This document shows positions 37,074-50,270 of a DNA stretch of 64,000 bases, piece after piece (position 1 is the stretch's first letter; every line of letters starts with the position of its first letter). The translations under genes were made by a program, and so were the position numbers. Source of the stretch: Chionis minor (Eukaryota > Chordata > Aves > Charadriiformes > Chionididae); assembly GCA_013398295.1 (NCBI GenBank), contig VZSF01001309.1, positions 109,433-173,432 on the forward strand, read 5' to 3'. Below the pieces are notes generated by a model that was given only the letters and a program-made list of their open reading frames with translations, had not been told where the DNA came from and ran no database searches.

Positions 37074-37718
37074 TTTTTCTCTTCATAAATCTCGGGTAAA
37101 TTTGTATTTGTAATCTGATGTGAGTTTATCTTTATTTTAATGGTATCTTGTTGTAACTGTAATATAATTTATTGTAATGATTATTGAAAAATCTGATTAG
37201 GAAAATCTGAGAAACAAACAACAGCTTGAAAAAGGAATGGAAAAATCACGGAGCTAAATACACACCCAAATAGTCTGTCTAACAACTATCAAAGTGATAA
37301 GTTTGGATTAGGATCTAATTTGCAGCTTATATATGTTGTAACTTTTCTGTGTTTCTCATACCGTAGATTACCAAGTCAATGTCAATGATTTGACATTGCT
37401 TTCAAAAAGTACAATTACAGTATATTCCGCAGAAGAGTTATGTTTCACAGTAGTTCTTTGTTATACTTGGCAATAAGTTTGACACAGCTTGGTTCAGAGC
37501 TGAGTATTTTAACTTTTTTTCAAAATGTAGTTCGATAAGAGGTTCGTAAGACTTTTCACCATATTACAAAAAATGTCATCTATCAGAATAGTGCCATAAT
37601 TGTGTTTATTTATGTATGTGTGCTTGCATGTATTTTATGTGTATAGATTGATAAGTATGGAAAATTTTCAAGGTCAATGCTGAAATATGTGCCAGACCTG
37701 AAGAGGTGAATCTCTGGT

Positions 37719-38585
37719 AGAATCACAGAATGGTTTAGGTTGGAAGGGACCTTAAAGACCATCTCGTTCCACCCCCCTGCCCTGGGCAGGGACACCTCCC
37801 ACCGGACCAGGGTGCTCCGAGCCCCATCCAACCTGACCTTGAACCTCCAGGGATGGGGCAGCCACAGCTGCTCTGGGCAACCCCGGCCAGGGGCTCCCCA
37901 CCCTCACAGCCAGGAATTTCTGCCCAATAGCTCATCTCAGTCTCCCCTCTGCCAGTTTAAAACCATTTCCTCTCGTCCTGTGGCTCCACTCCCTGATCCC
38001 GAGTCCCTCCCCAGCTTTCCTGGAGCCCCTTTCAGACACTGGCAGGGGCTGGAAGGTCTCCCCGGAGCCTTCTCTTCTCCCGGCTGAACCCCCCCAGCTC
38101 TCCCAGCCTGTCCTCCCAGCAGAGGGGCTCCAGCCCTCCCGGCATCTCCGGGGCCTCCTCCGGCCCCGCTCCAACAGCTCCGTGTCCTCCTGCTGTCGGG
38201 ACCCCCGGAGCTGGACCCGGGATTCCCGGTGGGGTCTCCCCCGAGCGGAGCAGAGGGGCAGAATCCCCCCCCGGCCCTGCTGCCCCCGCTGTGGGGATGC
38301 AGCCCAGGGGCCGGGGGGGTTCTGGGCTGCCAGCGCACGGTGCCGGCTCCTGGGGAGCTTCTCCCCCCCAACACCCCCAGTCCCTCTCCTGGGGGCTGCT
38401 CTCCAGCCATTCTCCACCCAGCCGGGATTTGTGCTTGGGATCGCCTCGACCCAGCTGCAGGACCTTGCACTTGGCCTGGTTGAACTCCATGAGGTTGGCA
38501 CAGACCCACCTCTCCAGCCTGTCCCGGTCCCTCTGGATGCCATCCCTGCCCTCCAGCGTGTCAGCTGCTCCACACAGCTCGGTGT
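37719..38585 (-). mobile_element. CR1 LINE, longest copy (about 870 bp), frameshifted ORF2
   Basis: The minus strand reads the 3' third of CR1 ORF2 and the 3' UTR, ending in the ATTCTGTGATTCTA terminus. Recognisable ORF2 stretches fall in different frames. R-L-E-R-W-V-C-A-N-L-M-E-F-N and L-G-R-G-D-P-K-H-K are in one frame near 38450-38540. E-K-R-R-L-R-G-D-L is in the same frame near 38060-38090. H-R-T-R-G-N-G-F-K-L is in another frame near 37945-37975. At least two frameshifts therefore separate them, and the copy is dead. It is unusually rich in C on the plus strand, which keeps three minus-strand frames open for about 190-236 codons without coding meaning. No RT catalytic core remains. Confidence 0.95.
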
Positions 38586-40896
38586 GTGATAACTCAAGAA
38601 ATGCCACAAAGATCCTAAAAAGAGAGCTGTGAAGAAGAGCATGGTGTTGAAAAGGAATTAAAATATATATTTTTGTTGACATTTATGTTGTGCTCCAACA
38701 GATCACTCTAGACAAGGTCTGGCCTCTGTGGTGACTGCTGCATGTTATGAGAAGGCCTTTTTGTTCAGGCTTTACCTGGTGTTTTTTCAAATATCTCTGT
38801 GGCTTTTCAGGCTGACGTTTTGTGTCTTGGGCTGAACCCCGGAGCTATTAATGCTTCTTATTTTAACTTCATCCCATGTCAGCACAATGCTTTTCTGAAA
38901 CCAGGTTAGAGAAAATTGAAGGCTGAAATGAAAAAAATAAAATTATGGTTGGATAATGTATATAAGATCCTATATTATATTGTGTCTTTCTCCCATGTTC
39001 ATCACCTCTAACTTGACATTTGGGGTACAACCGCGGGGAAATGTTTGTGTACTGTTGGATAAATGAAGCATAGGCCAGCACAGTGCCAATTCTGACTGGG
39101 GCTGTGGCAAATAAAGGCTCTGTTTTCAAAAAGCCTTTGAAAATGTATGCAAATAAGCCTCCTATGGAGAGTTTAAGCGGATTAGGTAGGTACTCCTGTT
39201 GATTTCTTAGGGAAAGACACACTTTACATCTTGAAGCTATCTGCATTAGCTGAAGGCTAAATGCCTCTCAAATCCATCACCCCTGTTTAATGTGTTTGCA
39301 ATACCAACAATATCTTCTGCCACCCAACGTTCTCAGGTAGCTTTTGGATGTAAAAATTTCCGTAGTAGTCCAAGTTCTCCTGACCAACACGTTTTTCCTC
39401 TCTAGTTTAATACTGGGGACAGAAGAATGGTGAGAATTGCATTTTTCTTTCTATGTACTGGTATGTATCTGACAGGAGGGAGTGAATAACTCCGAATGAG
39501 ACTGTCAGGACATTCCCTACAGCTCTGGAAGATCACTCTTGTCCGACACAGGGCTGAACTGACATAGGACAGCAAAAAGATATCACGAACATGGGACTTT
39601 TCATGAAACAACATTCTTGGGGGTTTTTTTAGCCATCCAAGTACAAAACTCACATCATGTTGACTTCCAGGTCTCAGCCTGTTGGGTTAACAAGAGGTTT
39701 GGGGCAAGACCAGCTGGGAGAGGTGCCGTTTCACAACGTGGCAGCCTATGGTTAACCACCTGTGGTTAGACGTCTGCTGCTTAGGCATGACTGCCCTACT
39801 TTTGGGAATCCCACAACCTGCTGGACAGCAGACACTTTAGGAATTTCCCACCAGATAATGAATTATCTAATCCTTTCGGATTCACTACCTTGAGAGTGAT
39901 ATCATGTTTTGAGGGACGGTGTCAGCTCCACCACAGATCTAAGCTGTTTAAAAATAAGTTTGCTTAGAAATACAAGTTTTTGGGACAAAACAGTGAAAAG
40001 AAATAATAATATTCCCTGTTAATATGCAGTAATAATCTCTCCTTTGTTTGCTCCTGGCTTTGATGCAGGCGATATACCCCAGGTCTGGCCAAGCCAAGAG
40101 AGCTGTTGCAGTTGTATATTGACTCCTGATGTTTAGGATGAGCAGTGTCCCACGAAGCATGACACAGCCCATGGAAATGCTCACTTGTCTTGAGTTTTAT
40201 AGTTACGCTCTTTCTGTGAATGTTGTAAACCCCAAATTTAGTACAAGAGACAGTGAAGCCGTGAGCAGCACACCTTATTTTGAGTAAGTCCTCCTGCCTC
40301 TGCTGGGAGCACATTGCAGGAGCTGTGCTTGGCTCCACATGAAGCCATTTGAAATGAATGTTCAGCACATCACACTGTCAGTCTTCCCTCATAAATCTCA
40401 TGGAATGGACGGGGTCTGAAACTCCAGGTTTTCAGCACTTCGGGAGTGGGGTCTGTCTTTAACTGGTTCTGAACAACGTTTACTGGGATGCTTCAGAAAC
40501 AGAGATCCCGACCCTCCTGTGACTTACCTTAGTGTTAATACGTGATTCCTTCAAATTCCTTCAGTGAGATTGCTTTGGTGTAAAGGTACTAAAGAAGCAG
40601 GCTTAATGAAGTAATTATAATGAATATTGCATAGGGGTTTAGAGCCCTCGGGCAGATGTCTTAATATCATGGTCTAACACTTGATTTAAGAGGACATCTT
40701 GTATGTATTATTTACACCAGATATTAGACCTGCTGTGCCCATGCCAATGATGGCAACCCAGGGAATTTATTAGCACCAGATATGCTATTTATTTGGAAGA
40801 AATATCATGTAATACTTGAAGCTACAAATTCAGTTTTGAAATAAATAGATCTTAATATCAGATAAATGATGGATGAAGGCTAAGTTCAGACTGGCT

Positions 40897-40926
40897 CCCT
40901 GATAGATCAGGGGAGATCTATCAGGG
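40897..40926. repeat. Perfect 12-bp inverted repeat, 6-nt loop
   Basis: CCCTGATAGATC at 40897-40908 pairs exactly with GATCTATCAGGG at 40915-40926 across a six-base AGGGGA spacer. It could form a short hairpin in DNA or RNA. The flanks do not extend the stem, so it is too short for a canonical microRNA precursor. Confidence 0.85.
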
Positions 40927-41283
40927 CAGATGCTCTGCTGCAATTTAATGTTAACACAGCACAGCAGGGGATTTTTTCAGGATATCATCCCGAATCTCTG
41001 TCATGTAGAGCAGTGATACATTGGGCTTCTGGAGTTTCATTGCAGAGGTCTTCTGGACTTTGAGATATTTCAGCGCTTCTTGTGTTTACTTGATGACACT
41101 TAGCTCTTTTTCATGTTCAAGTGGCTTCAAGAACTTTAACTGATTTTGTTTGTTGATAAGACTGAAAGCTTAGGAAAGGATGAAGAGAAACCAGTTATGG
41201 CTGTGAAATGGCATGTGCACAGCAGTCCCCATGTGTAGGTCTCAGAATCAAATGGGGGTTATTGAGTTGACCTGGAAAAACCC

Positions 41284-41856
41284 TTAATGATCTACAGATC
41301 CCCAGAAAATCTTTCTGTGGTGGAAGGAGATAATGTTTTCAATTTGGTTCCAAACATATCTTTTTATTTTTTTTTCCTTGAATGACTGTGGAAGATCTAT
41401 GATTATCCTATTGACATTTGGTGTTATTCCTACTGATACTATTGACAGTAATTTCAGCACAATTTTTCTTGTAAGCCACCTAAGCAAGTTTATATCCAAA
41501 TAAAACAAGAAGTGTAATAACTGGAGGCAATATGGGAAAAGCCTGAATGTGGAAGTGCTGAAGTCCTGATCCTGAAGGTGCACATATGTTTGCCAAAAGT
41601 GCTGCATGAATGCATTTACAGTTCTGTATCTGGGGCTTGTGTGATAACTTTCCCGTGGAAATAATCTTAACATTTTCTCCAGCCAGCTAGCTGGAAATCC
41701 CAGAATAAAAGGGTTTGATCCTCCTGAAGCGTTTTGGCACTTTGGGTTTGTTCCTCTCCCTCCCATTGATAGACACGCGCGGTTTCCCCGTGTGGTGGTG
41801 AAGACTGGGATGTGGCCTCCTTGCAGCATTTTGCTGGCGTAGATGTTTGCTGCCAT
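41284..41856 (-). other. 190-codon open frame, unrecognised
   Basis: This is the longest uninterrupted ATG-to-stop frame outside CR1 copies, in DNA that is not GC-rich. Random stops should be frequent there, so its length is noticeable. The predicted product is mixed: Gly/Asn-rich near the start, then Phe/Leu-rich (around residues 100-135 it could form a membrane or buried helix), then Lys/Ile-rich. I see no known motif, no promoter and no poly(A) signal tied to it. With about 64 kb searched in six frames, chance is still the likeliest explanation. Confidence 0.1.
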
Positions 41857-42814
41857 TGTGAAAAATTCATGCCTCTAGATGATATCACTGTGCAAAAGTC
41901 TGTGATGTGGATGCAGCTACCGTGGCCAAGGAGCTCTCGTCTGCTTTGCTTACATTCCTAAAAGCTGATGTTACTAAGCCAGCAGAAAAAGTCCTTCCAT
42001 AAGCATATGCTGCTTCCACTCTGGGGGCTCTGTATATGTAACGGTAGGAGAGTACAGAGACTTCCTTGTGCAGGTAAGGCGTACTTTATATAGTAAGTAT
42101 ATTTTTCTGTAAGTGCTGCAAGTGAACTTAGTAAAAAGTGTAGTTTTGCTGATGCTGCTATTGGTTGTAGGTTTTGTATCTCCTGTATTGCTGCTGAGGC
42201 CAGTTATTTCTTGATCCATAAATGTACGGGGGTTGTTGGTGTAAATTTAAAGCAGCTTAATTTCATAAAGGAGAGTGCAACTTGTGCATCATCTTTTTTG
42301 GTCCCCCAAGCAAGAAAGTACATCTTCAGGTTTGGGGGTGAATATACTGTTCTCTGTGGCATCTGGGAACCCGTATGTACTAAGTAACAGCATGCAGTCT
42401 TGGAAAGCTTGGACAAATATGACCCAGCCAAAGCAATTCTCTTTCTGTTTCTACTCTGGCCTTTAATTTATTACTATGTTTTTAAAATTCATTTCTTTTC
42501 AGCACATAGGAGGAATACTGCCCACTGAGCTCCAGCTAACTACCTGATTTATGGTTTACTTCCTATACACCCCAGTTTAATTAGGATGTTACTATTTCCT
42601 GCCCCTCATTACACTAACCCTGATCACCGACACAGAACTGGAAGCAAATTATTATCAAAGCACAGAGGAATACAAGCTGCTAATTTGTTTTGGTCTCTGC
42701 TGGAAAATTGAAGTTGTACATATTGCAAAGTGCTTTACAAAGTATATTATGTGGCCTGAAAGAGAGCTTGGATATCTAACTGTTGCTTTTCAGAGGAGAA
42801 AGCTTTTATTATAT

Positions 42815-42853
42815 TATTAATTATACATAACTGTATATATATATTAATTATAC
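42815..42853. repeat. AT-rich direct repeat flanking a TA run
   Basis: TATTAATTATAC occurs at 42815-42826 and again at 42842-42853 with a (TA)n stretch between. The block can also fold on itself. Confidence 0.75.
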
Positions 42854-45800
42854 TATCCCTTCCTCTTAGGAAAGAGAAAGGGATTAACGAGGGCAGTTCA
42901 GGTGGATGGACTGCAGACCAGGAGGGCTCCTACTTTTATATCACAACTGCACATTGTGGGAAAACATATGTCCCTGCAGCCACAAGGGAAAACAGGAGAA
43001 TTTTTAACAGAGGTCAGCTAGCACATGTTAAAATCCTGGTGCTGAGAATACAGGTTGTAATTTTAGTACGTGTCAGCCGGCTGAGTTAAACCCTAGGTTA
43101 GAGCGTTGCAGCAAAATGGTATTCTGGCAGTGTTTTGTTTGCCAGGAAAAAACCCAAAAACAACAAAAAAGAAACTGTGTCTGTGCCTTTCGTGTTTAGG
43201 TTTTTAATAATAGCAAGTGGGGCAAATTCACCAGCTGCGCAAATGGGTTCCCAGCTACTTGAGTCAAAGGAGTCCCGTTGACTCGTGGCAGGAGGGGCTC
43301 TTTCCTGCGAGGGTGGCAGTGGCTGGGAAGCAGCGACGCAGAGGAGAGCCTGCAGCTGGGGTCTCGTTTGCTAGAGGGCTCAAACTACGCTGATTTAAAT
43401 TCAGAGCGCTGCTTTCTTCCTTGGCTATGATAGCATTTGCCTCGATGTGTTCTCTGAAGAGTTGGGGAGTTGTCGTGGAGAAATGTAGATGAGTTGCTTG
43501 GAGCTTAAGCACACAAGATGAGGAAAATCTCCGTATAAAAAGAAAACTGAAAGTGTAAGTCGAGGAAGGGTCCATCCTTGTGAGCTGTGTATCCTTAACA
43601 CATGACGTTCAGGCAGTTGATGTAGGCAGTGCATTTTGGGCTGCAGTCCCCTGGGGACACGGTGAGGTTTTAATGAAACACAAAGCCCCGCCAGGCTGGT
43701 TGACACGTCATAAATGCAACTACTGGCGTAAAGGACAACATAGTGGAGTGCTGTAGGTTCTTCACGTTATACTGGGCTGACACCTATCATATACACAGGA
43801 TATTGTTGTCCCTCTTTTGTGGTTTTAAATTATGAAGGCCTGTTAACCATGTGCGGCCACAATACCTGTACGAAAATTGGCTTCTCAACATGCAGAGCAA
43901 AAGATTTGGTAATCAATTAAATTCCCGTTCCAACTGTTTGGCTAAAAATGGCTGTTGTAAGAGATTTGCAAAGATTTTTAGGTACCTGAAACTGTTAGTT
44001 AATGGGAGTTATGTGTCCCAATCCTGTTGGTAAATTTTCCATTTTAGAGTTTACGCTTTTGTCACAAAAATAGTGTGAAATGTTCATACTAGTGACACAG
44101 CCTTGCTTCATTGAACCTCATTACGAACGCAGACTTAATTCATTAACTGTGTGGGTTTTGAGATACCTTCTGTGGGAGGAAGAGGGTTTACACAGAACTA
44201 ACGGCACCACCTTCCTCCCTCAGTTTTCTATTTCTATTTCTATACCATGAGGCTTTGTGATGTTTATTATTATTTTGTAAGGTTCGGGTTTCCTTGAATC
44301 TGAGACAAAACCTGCAGATCAGTGTATCCAGGGCAGGATTTGTGTATCCAGGGCCATGGAAGGGCAGCTGGTGGAGGGGAAGATGATGCAGTGTGGGTCT
44401 CAAGCTCACAGCCAAGGGCCAGGAGCAACTTCTCCATAACTTGCTGCTGCTCTTTGAATGCGGGAGGTGACTTTTTCCCAGCCTGTAAACTGGTAATCCT
44501 GCAAGATAGCCAGTTTCTGACATAATGTCTGAATCTATTTGGTTTGAGATAGTATTGGTATCGGTATTTGGGTTTGAATACCATTGCATTTCATATTAAG
44601 CAAAAATTTCCTGTGGAAGATTATTTCCATAGTGGAGGCTGTGCATGAAAGGTGTGCTGGGGAAATTCCAGTCCTTGAACTAAGAAAATACGAAAGTTTG
44701 TGAATCTGGACTGGACCATAACCTCTTAAGTGAATATCGGTGCTATTATTTCTGTGCTCTACGAATGAGTCATAGAGGGAGAACAGGACCTCAGATTCAG
44801 TTTGAGATTCTCCAACTTGAGATAAAGAATAAAACCAGCGTAAGAATTTACAGGAAGGGAGCGGGTGATGTTTAAACATTGCTCCATCCTTCCTAGAGAG
44901 ACTGTGTAAACTTAAACAGTATTGGAGATGACAGCAGAGATTAAAACAGGCCATCCCTTGTGAACACTTTCACAATATCCCCCTTTCTGTGACACCGTAA
45001 GATGGAGAAAGTCTGCTGTTGGCAAGCCGTCGGGGAGAGCGCGTTTCGAAATACATTGTTCACTGTACAGCAAACACGAGCGAGGACATTCTTCGAGAGC
45101 CTGTAAGAGCCCGCTGCTCGCTCATGCTGTTTACAAAAAAATCTCTTTTCTCTAGAAATGCAAGTCAGCCAAACTGTGGTTTAAAGCTCTTGGTCTGGAT
45201 ATCTTCCTGGTTTGTGTAGGATGTATGGTAGTCAGTACTACAGTCTGCAGTATTTCATCCCTGAATGTCTGCCCAAATACTTTTCCTTCCTGTAACTTTT
45301 TCCATCCTTGATCATTTTGGGTGAGCTGATTATGGATGGGTTGTGGCCGCAGAGGGGACAGTATGCAGAGCAGGAATATAATAATTTCCTGCAGGGAAAA
45401 AATTCTTCCTATGCTGCAACAAGGCAAATAACAACAACATTAACAACAGACCAAATTTCTATTTGCACCTTCCCATGTGTGCTTGTGAACTGCAATAAAG
45501 AAGCAACGAGTAAGAAGGGTCTCCGCTTCCCTGTGCACGTGGGCATGGGACTGAGCTCCCTCCACCACCACTGCGATTTTTTTTCTCAACTGTGGAATAT
45601 CCTAAAATGTTTCCCTTTTTTGCAGGGGAACTTTTCATCTTAGAGGGCTTAAGGGGAGTTCCTTGAGCTGTTCCTGAATTAATTACAGCACATCAGCTCT
45701 GAACAGTGCACTCAAGGGAGTACCCTAGTGCAACCTCTTCTTTCCTCGCGAAAGCTCCTTTGCCTTGCAAATGCTTCAGGTACCTCATTTATCGCATTAA

Positions 45801-47712
45801 GTACTTTAGCAACCAGGAATTTTTCCTGAACCTATCACAAATAAATGTTTTCTTAGGCTTTAGAACAGCATTACCTTGTAGAAACTTTGTGGAGAAACTC
45901 AGGAGAAGTTCCTGTCTTCTAGATCTGCAGTCATGGAAAGCAATGGCATTAGAAAAAGAATATTAGCAAAAGAGATATATTTTTAATTTTAAATTATACC
46001 CAGCTTCCTTAAGAAAGCAAATTAAATCGCACTTAACCAAAGAATACAGATAACAGTATTAAGTACAATAGAACATTTTAATTACTAAGAAAAACAAATG
46101 TACATGTCTGTAACTGTAATTAAAGGAGCGCTGTATTTGCTGCGCATTAGTGTGACTTGTATGTCTGCAGTACAGTAATTGACATAATTCATCACTTGTT
46201 TGGGACTTGACATTATGGTGACTGTGAAGCGGTATGAGAAGACAGGAATTTGGTGCTCAGATGTTGATGGTTTGACAGGATGCCTGACCGCTGATGGAGC
46301 ATCGCTGCCCTTTGTCTTCATCATGGCCCGGCTTCAGAGGTCAGTCGCGCTCTGGGGAGCTCTGCTGGCTGCCTGTGAGCTCCCTGGTAGCTCTCAGTGT
46401 GTCTGCTGGTGCCTTCACAGATGTCCTGCTGATGATGCTCCATTTCTAGTTTTACATCCTTAGCTGTGCCATCGGGAATATGAGTGGCTCAGGAACAAGC
46501 GGGGTGCTGAGCAGGCAAAGCAATGCAGTCTTTGCTGAAATAAGGACCACAGGGTGCAGAAGGTGACTAAGAGGGAACAGAAGTACAGGAATGAGTGGGA
46601 AGAGCCTAAGAATGAAGAGGCTGAGCGTATTTCCCAGATCTAGTCCTTGCACTGTTTTCTCCTCTAGTTTCAGGACACTCAATGGCAGTAATACAGTCTT
46701 CAAATTTGGAAGAGGCTGCTGCAAGAAGTCAAGAAGCAATCTGTTCCCCATGCCCCTTGTGACAGAAGAGTAATGATCTCAAAGAATCACAGCAGGGAAG
46801 AGTTGGTTAAAAACCGAGGGAACAGTTTCTAATATTAAGGTGAAGTAGCGGAATAAATTCCATACAGAGACTGTGACAAGTTCTTCCCTTAAAATCTCAG
46901 GACAGTATCTGAGGAAACCTTCCTGAGAAGCACCACAGAGGACCTTTATCCCTCCTTGGAAGAGGTGAACAGACCCCATCATCTTTGGCCACCTCCTCCA
47001 GCCTGATTCCTGCAACTCCAGGGTGAGCAAACCCTGCTGTTTGGGGGACTATGTGGAAGACACAAACCCATCCTGGAGGTCGCCTTGGAAATCCCTCCTG
47101 AGCAGTCAACCTAACTGGTGCAATGGACCCTTGTGTGGTCAATCCTGACTTCTCCACGGGAAACAAGCAAATCCAGGTAGGAAATGATTCCTGGAGGTGT
47201 CACCAGCTCCCAGTCTGTCCTAGGGTTAAGAATATGTATGAAGAGCTAGTACAGACTTCTCCTTTTCCAATCATCTTGAATTCGTTTTCAAGCTTAGTTC
47301 ACCTACAGCTGTAGTGGTCCCTGATGGTAAAAAATACTAAAAGGCAGGGAACCAACCTCTTCTCACACATAACTTTGCAGTGTTTGAGCAGGACAGCAAG
47401 GTGGTCAGAGACAAGAGACGTTTCTTACACAGCTCTCCCTGCTGTGTCCTTTCAGGTACCAAAAAAAGTGGGATGACTTAGTTAGGATAGCTGCAGGTTA
47501 ATGGTTACTGAGCAGCCTTGGCTTGAACGCGCATTCCAGAGATGCCCCTGCTGGCTGTATTTAAGCAATAAAATGCAACAGGCGGTGCTTTTCGAGGCGA
47601 TTACAGCAGTCCTCGTGCGGTGTTATAATGCACAGTACTGAAGGCTGAGCGACTTTAATCACTGGAGAACTGTAAATTCACTGCCTGCTATGAGGAGATG
47701 GACTTTGAGTTT

Positions 47713-47730
47713 AAAAAAAAAAAAAAAAAA
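47713..47730. repeat. Poly(A) run of 18
   Basis: An uninterrupted A18. The nearest AATAAA (47566-47571) lies about 140 bp upstream, too far for a normal retrocopy tail. Confidence 0.9.
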
Positions 47731-50039
47731 GCAGCAAGTAAACCAGGTAGGCCCGTGTATTTACTGAGTGTTATTGGCAGAAACATGATTTAATTGGCAG
47801 CCAGTGAGAAATCACTAGTACCAGTAAGACTTATATTGCGTGAAGGATAGGTTATAGTTATTGTATAACCAAGTGATATATTTGATTTCATAATACTAAG
47901 GTACCTACCTAAGCAATGTTGTGCATTAAGTTATTTGTTGTAGTTGAGAAGCTTTCATATACGAAGTTCCTATAACAGGAACTGTCTTGTTAAAAGAACA
48001 TTACGATTATAGAATTGTGATAATCCAAATGTGTTCTGTGCAACCACTGAAACAACAACAAAGAAAGTATTTTTGTTTTTCCTTTGAAGCATTTTAAAAA
48101 CGTCAATAAATATCCTAGATTTGATTTCTTTTTTCAATAGAGTGATACTAGGATGCCTGACAGTTTTAAAGGAAATCTAAGCAGATTTCATATCCACTTA
48201 AGGCAACAGATTTAGTAGTAAAAATAATACTATTTTATGTGGAAGAAACACAAAGGGGCTAAGGAGATGCCTTGCATGTGAGGCTGCTGGAATAGTTCAA
48301 AAGCTGTGTGTGATCCTGAGAAAAACAAGGGAGCTTCGTTGCCTTTCAGAGGGGCCTAAGGCAGGAGCAGCATTTGCTTCCAGTAGCTCGTGCGGGAACG
48401 TGCCTGTGCACACATGTTTTCCAAATGGTGATAGCTGGGAAGCCAAACGAGAGCAAACCTTTGAATTTGCATTGCGTGTCTGGCAACAGGCGGAGATCGG
48501 CGACGTGGAGAACCACACGGACCTGGGAGAAAGGCTTCTCAGCAGCAGAGAGCAAAGGAGAGGGCTTAACTGACAACATAGGATTTGGCTCCTTAAGCTT
48601 CTCTTCAGTGCTGGAGAATGTTGCCTGGTTATCCAGCTGGGTTTGCGATAACACCATTCTTTGGTATACATGCCCCTGATTTACTTTTATTTTCACTGGC
48701 TCTCTGCTTTCATTTTGAAACTTCTTGATTTTCTTAAGCTCAAAGCAAGCTGCCAGCTGTCTTGGGACATCACCCTGAGCCATGGAAATCTGAATGATTC
48801 ATTAGCCTCCGAAGAGTGAGCTCAAAGCTTGAAACCCTTTTCAGACTCTCAGTAAAAGACATGGATTAAGGGGGATCTTGGTTTCCATCTCACAGAGAGC
48901 TGCCAAATTCCCTTCTCCGCTTCTCCGGTTCTTATGCCGCTCTTCAACATCGCGCATTAAACAACTTGACTAATATTTGTCATGTGTTACTTGTCCTTTA
49001 GGGCCTCTGTGGAGGGAGAAATATGTGAGATGTTTTGACTGGCTCTTTTAAAGTTTTTTAATCTAAATATATGTCACTGTGCATGTTAGAGATGGCAGGT
49101 AAGAATGCATGGGATCGGGTGTGATTTGGGTCTGGAGCACTCTTTACTTCCAGAAAGATTTTACTCCAGTCTGGGGCTAATTCCAAGAAAACCTTGTTTT
49201 GCAAAAACAACTCTGTCTTTATCATCTGATGAGCTTAGGGCTGTAGCAGCAAGTGGTGGGGCCCAGTGGGAGCAGAACTGTAGAGCAAGATGGTGCTGAG
49301 AACCCGCTGGCCGTGTTTGGTGGCTTTTTATTTTGACTCGTTGTGGTCTGGTGCCATGGGAGAACACCCTTGACCAGGGCATCAGGGGTTTTCTGGGGGT
49401 ACGTCTTTTGGTTTTGCTTCATCCAGAAGAAGCTCAACCCCACAAGGTGAAGCAAAGCTCAGGAAGCGAGGGGGAATGTGCAAGCCCCCAACGCCTTGTC
49501 TGAACTGAACCCACCGTGTGGCCGTACCCCCAAAAATGCTGTTGAAAAAATAAAGCCTCTTATCGGATGCATGAGCACCCTAAAAGGTGTTATGGCCACG
49601 GAGAAGCTTTCCCTGGGATGATATTTGTCACATCTGGTCTTACTATTTAATTACCCTGCATATAAGAGAAGCAGTAATACCACCACTAGAAGTATGTACA
49701 CCACCCTGTATATTTATATACTGCAGTCTCTTGTTAACTTGTAGACACTGACCTCTCTCTCTGCGGCACTCATGAACCAGAGTGTGTCTTAATGTGCCTC
49801 CTGCGCAAACTATTTTTGTTAGTTCAGCATGTCTCTACTAATCAGTCTCTATAATTTGGTTTTCTCCATTCATTGATTGCCCCAAATATGATTTTGCAAT
49901 GCAAAGATCCCCTAGTCATAACTACAAAAATGACAGGCAGTACTTTTTGTAATCTCCATATTTGACGCATGAAAGAAGGCTAAATTCCTGTTTGAATAAA
50001 CAACATAATAAGGTTATTGAGAATAAGACCATTACTATA
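47731..50039. other. Non-coding stretch
   Basis: Overlapping frames on both strands at 48.3-48.8 kb (up to 145 codons on the minus strand) share no known motif and no splice pair. Nothing else was recognised. Confidence 0.4.
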
Positions 50040-50064
50040 TAAAATTATGTCTAAGTGGCAGATA

Positions 50065-50186
50065 TAATTAACATTGGATTGTAATTACACTAATTACAAG
50101 TCACATTAAGATACTCCAGTAATGACAAAGTGAGCACCCTATAATTGAATGGAATAAGCAGGGAAACATGCTGCTCACACTAATTA
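50065..50186. promoter_or_regulatory. Cluster of TAATTA/TAATTG homeodomain-type cores
   Basis: Within about 120 bp there are four TAATTA cores (50065, 50082, 50091, 50181) and one TAATTG (50142). Known: TAATTA is the palindromic core bound by many homeodomain proteins. The surroundings are unique sequence without simple repeats. Five sites in 122 bp exceeds what even AT-rich DNA usually gives. A developmental enhancer is an inference; conservation would have to be shown. Confidence 0.25.
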
Positions 50187-50270
50187 CCTAAATGAGCTAA
50201 TATGTCTTCAGAGTGACAGTCATGCTCAGTGTTATTACACAGGCAAGACAATTTTGTAAGTTAAAAAAAA

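Larger units (their letters stand above)
38586..47712. other. Non-coding stretch, mostly unique
   Basis: I see no clear gene. Notable items are listed separately: the hairpin at 40897-40926, the 190-codon minus-strand frame at 41284-41856 and the AT-rich direct repeats at 42815-42853. Frames at 43.2-45.0 kb and 46.2-47.2 kb overlap on both strands and have no splice support. Confidence 0.4.

Noticed and set aside
37932..38682. Frames of 190-236 codons that could be called a gene
   Set aside because: They are three minus-strand frames across one frameshifted CR1 copy. The CR1 ORF2 motifs are split among them.
42700..42760. GCAAAGTGCTTTACAAAG, similar to an inverted SINE 3' motif
   Set aside because: Only one short motif matches and the neighbouring motifs expected of MIR or AmnSINE were not found.
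47500..47730. Poly(A) preceded by AATAAA at 47566
   Set aside because: About 140 bp separates signal and tail, far more than the usual 10-30 bp. No coding remnant was found.
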